The position numbers were made by a program, and so were the translations under genes. The notes under the pieces were generated by a model. It saw only the letters and a list, made by a program, of their open reading frames with translations, made no database searches and was not told where the DNA came from. From NCBI GenBank assembly GCA_902596675.1, contig CACJUO010000001.1:1-64000 (forward strand): a DNA stretch of 64,000 nt. The letters are read 5' to 3'. Shown here one piece after another: positions 63,995 through 64,000 of this stretch (its first letter is position 1; each line of letters starts with the position of its first letter). This stretch comes from an uncultured Pelagibacteraceae bacterium (GTDB lineage: Bacteria; Pseudomonadota; Alphaproteobacteria; Pelagibacterales; Pelagibacteraceae).

Positions 63995-64000
63995 ATGGAC
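63995..64000 (+). CDS. possible start of next gene (truncated by window end)
   Basis: ATG at 63995 preceded by AAGGA (63983-63987) at 7-base spacing. Only two codons are in the window, so nothing can be said about the product. Confidence 0.3.

Overview
This window looks like a core stretch of a SAR11 (order Pelagibacterales) alphaproteobacterial chromosome. The evidence is an AT-rich sequence (roughly 30% GC by eye), very tight gene packing with many stop/start overlaps, no gap longer than about 180 bases, an intact DMSP demethylation cluster (dmdC-dmdB-dmdA) whose DmdA has the 369-residue length known from Ca. Pelagibacter, class I lysyl-tRNA synthetase, a SAM-II riboswitch in front of metX, and alphaproteobacterial gene order (F1-only ATP synthase operon, metXW, chvI-chvG, regA). 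No insertion sequence, phage gene, integron, tRNA, rRNA or CRISPR array is visible.

Layout. 1-4.4 kb (+): trmD, rplS and leucine synthesis (leuC, leuD, leuB). 4.4-9.0 kb (+): dmdC, dmdB, dmdA, which convert DMSP to methylmercaptopropionate, its CoA ester and methylthioacryloyl-CoA. 9.0-25.4 kb (+): asd, then a nearly gapless TCA block (sdhCDAB, mmsA, mdh, sucCD, sucAB, lpdA), then priA. 25.5-30.3 kb (+): F1 ATP synthase atpHAGDC. 30.3-36.8 kb (-): rplU-rpmA-obgE-proB-proA-nadD-rsfS-ctpA-rppH. 36.9-39.3 kb (-): metX-metW-gloB behind a SAM-II leader. 39.5-41.5 kb (+): hisC and prephenate dehydrogenase. 41.5-45.0 kb (-): trkH, a frameshifted ampG and an NlpC/P60 peptidase. 45.1-48.6 kb (+): lysS, pyrD, rpmB and a queuosine-precursor transporter. 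48.6-52.8 kb (-): a polyamine block (ornithine decarboxylase, deoxyhypusine-synthase homologue, AguB, AguA) behind a hairpin leader. 52.9-64 kb: regA-like regulator, orphan ABC ATPase (-), polA, chvI-chvG, ahcY, tsaE, amgK-like, murU-like, gpmA (-), VanZ-like.

Several parts connect. DmdA feeds methyl groups into tetrahydrofolate, while metX/metW, ahcY and the SAM-II switch handle methionine and SAM. The dmd products and mmsA feed acyl-CoAs toward the TCA genes next door. AmpG, the AmgK/MurU pair and the NlpC/P60 protein outline peptidoglycan turnover, with AmpG apparently broken by one extra base in a homopolymer.

Most genes are ordinary core genes. The observations most worth a second look are the metX leader, where the SAM-II aptamer is complementary to sequence just before the start codon; the polyamine operon leader, with a terminator-like hairpin and a competing upstream hairpin; the bacterial deoxyhypusine-synthase homologue in that operon; and the ampG frameshift.
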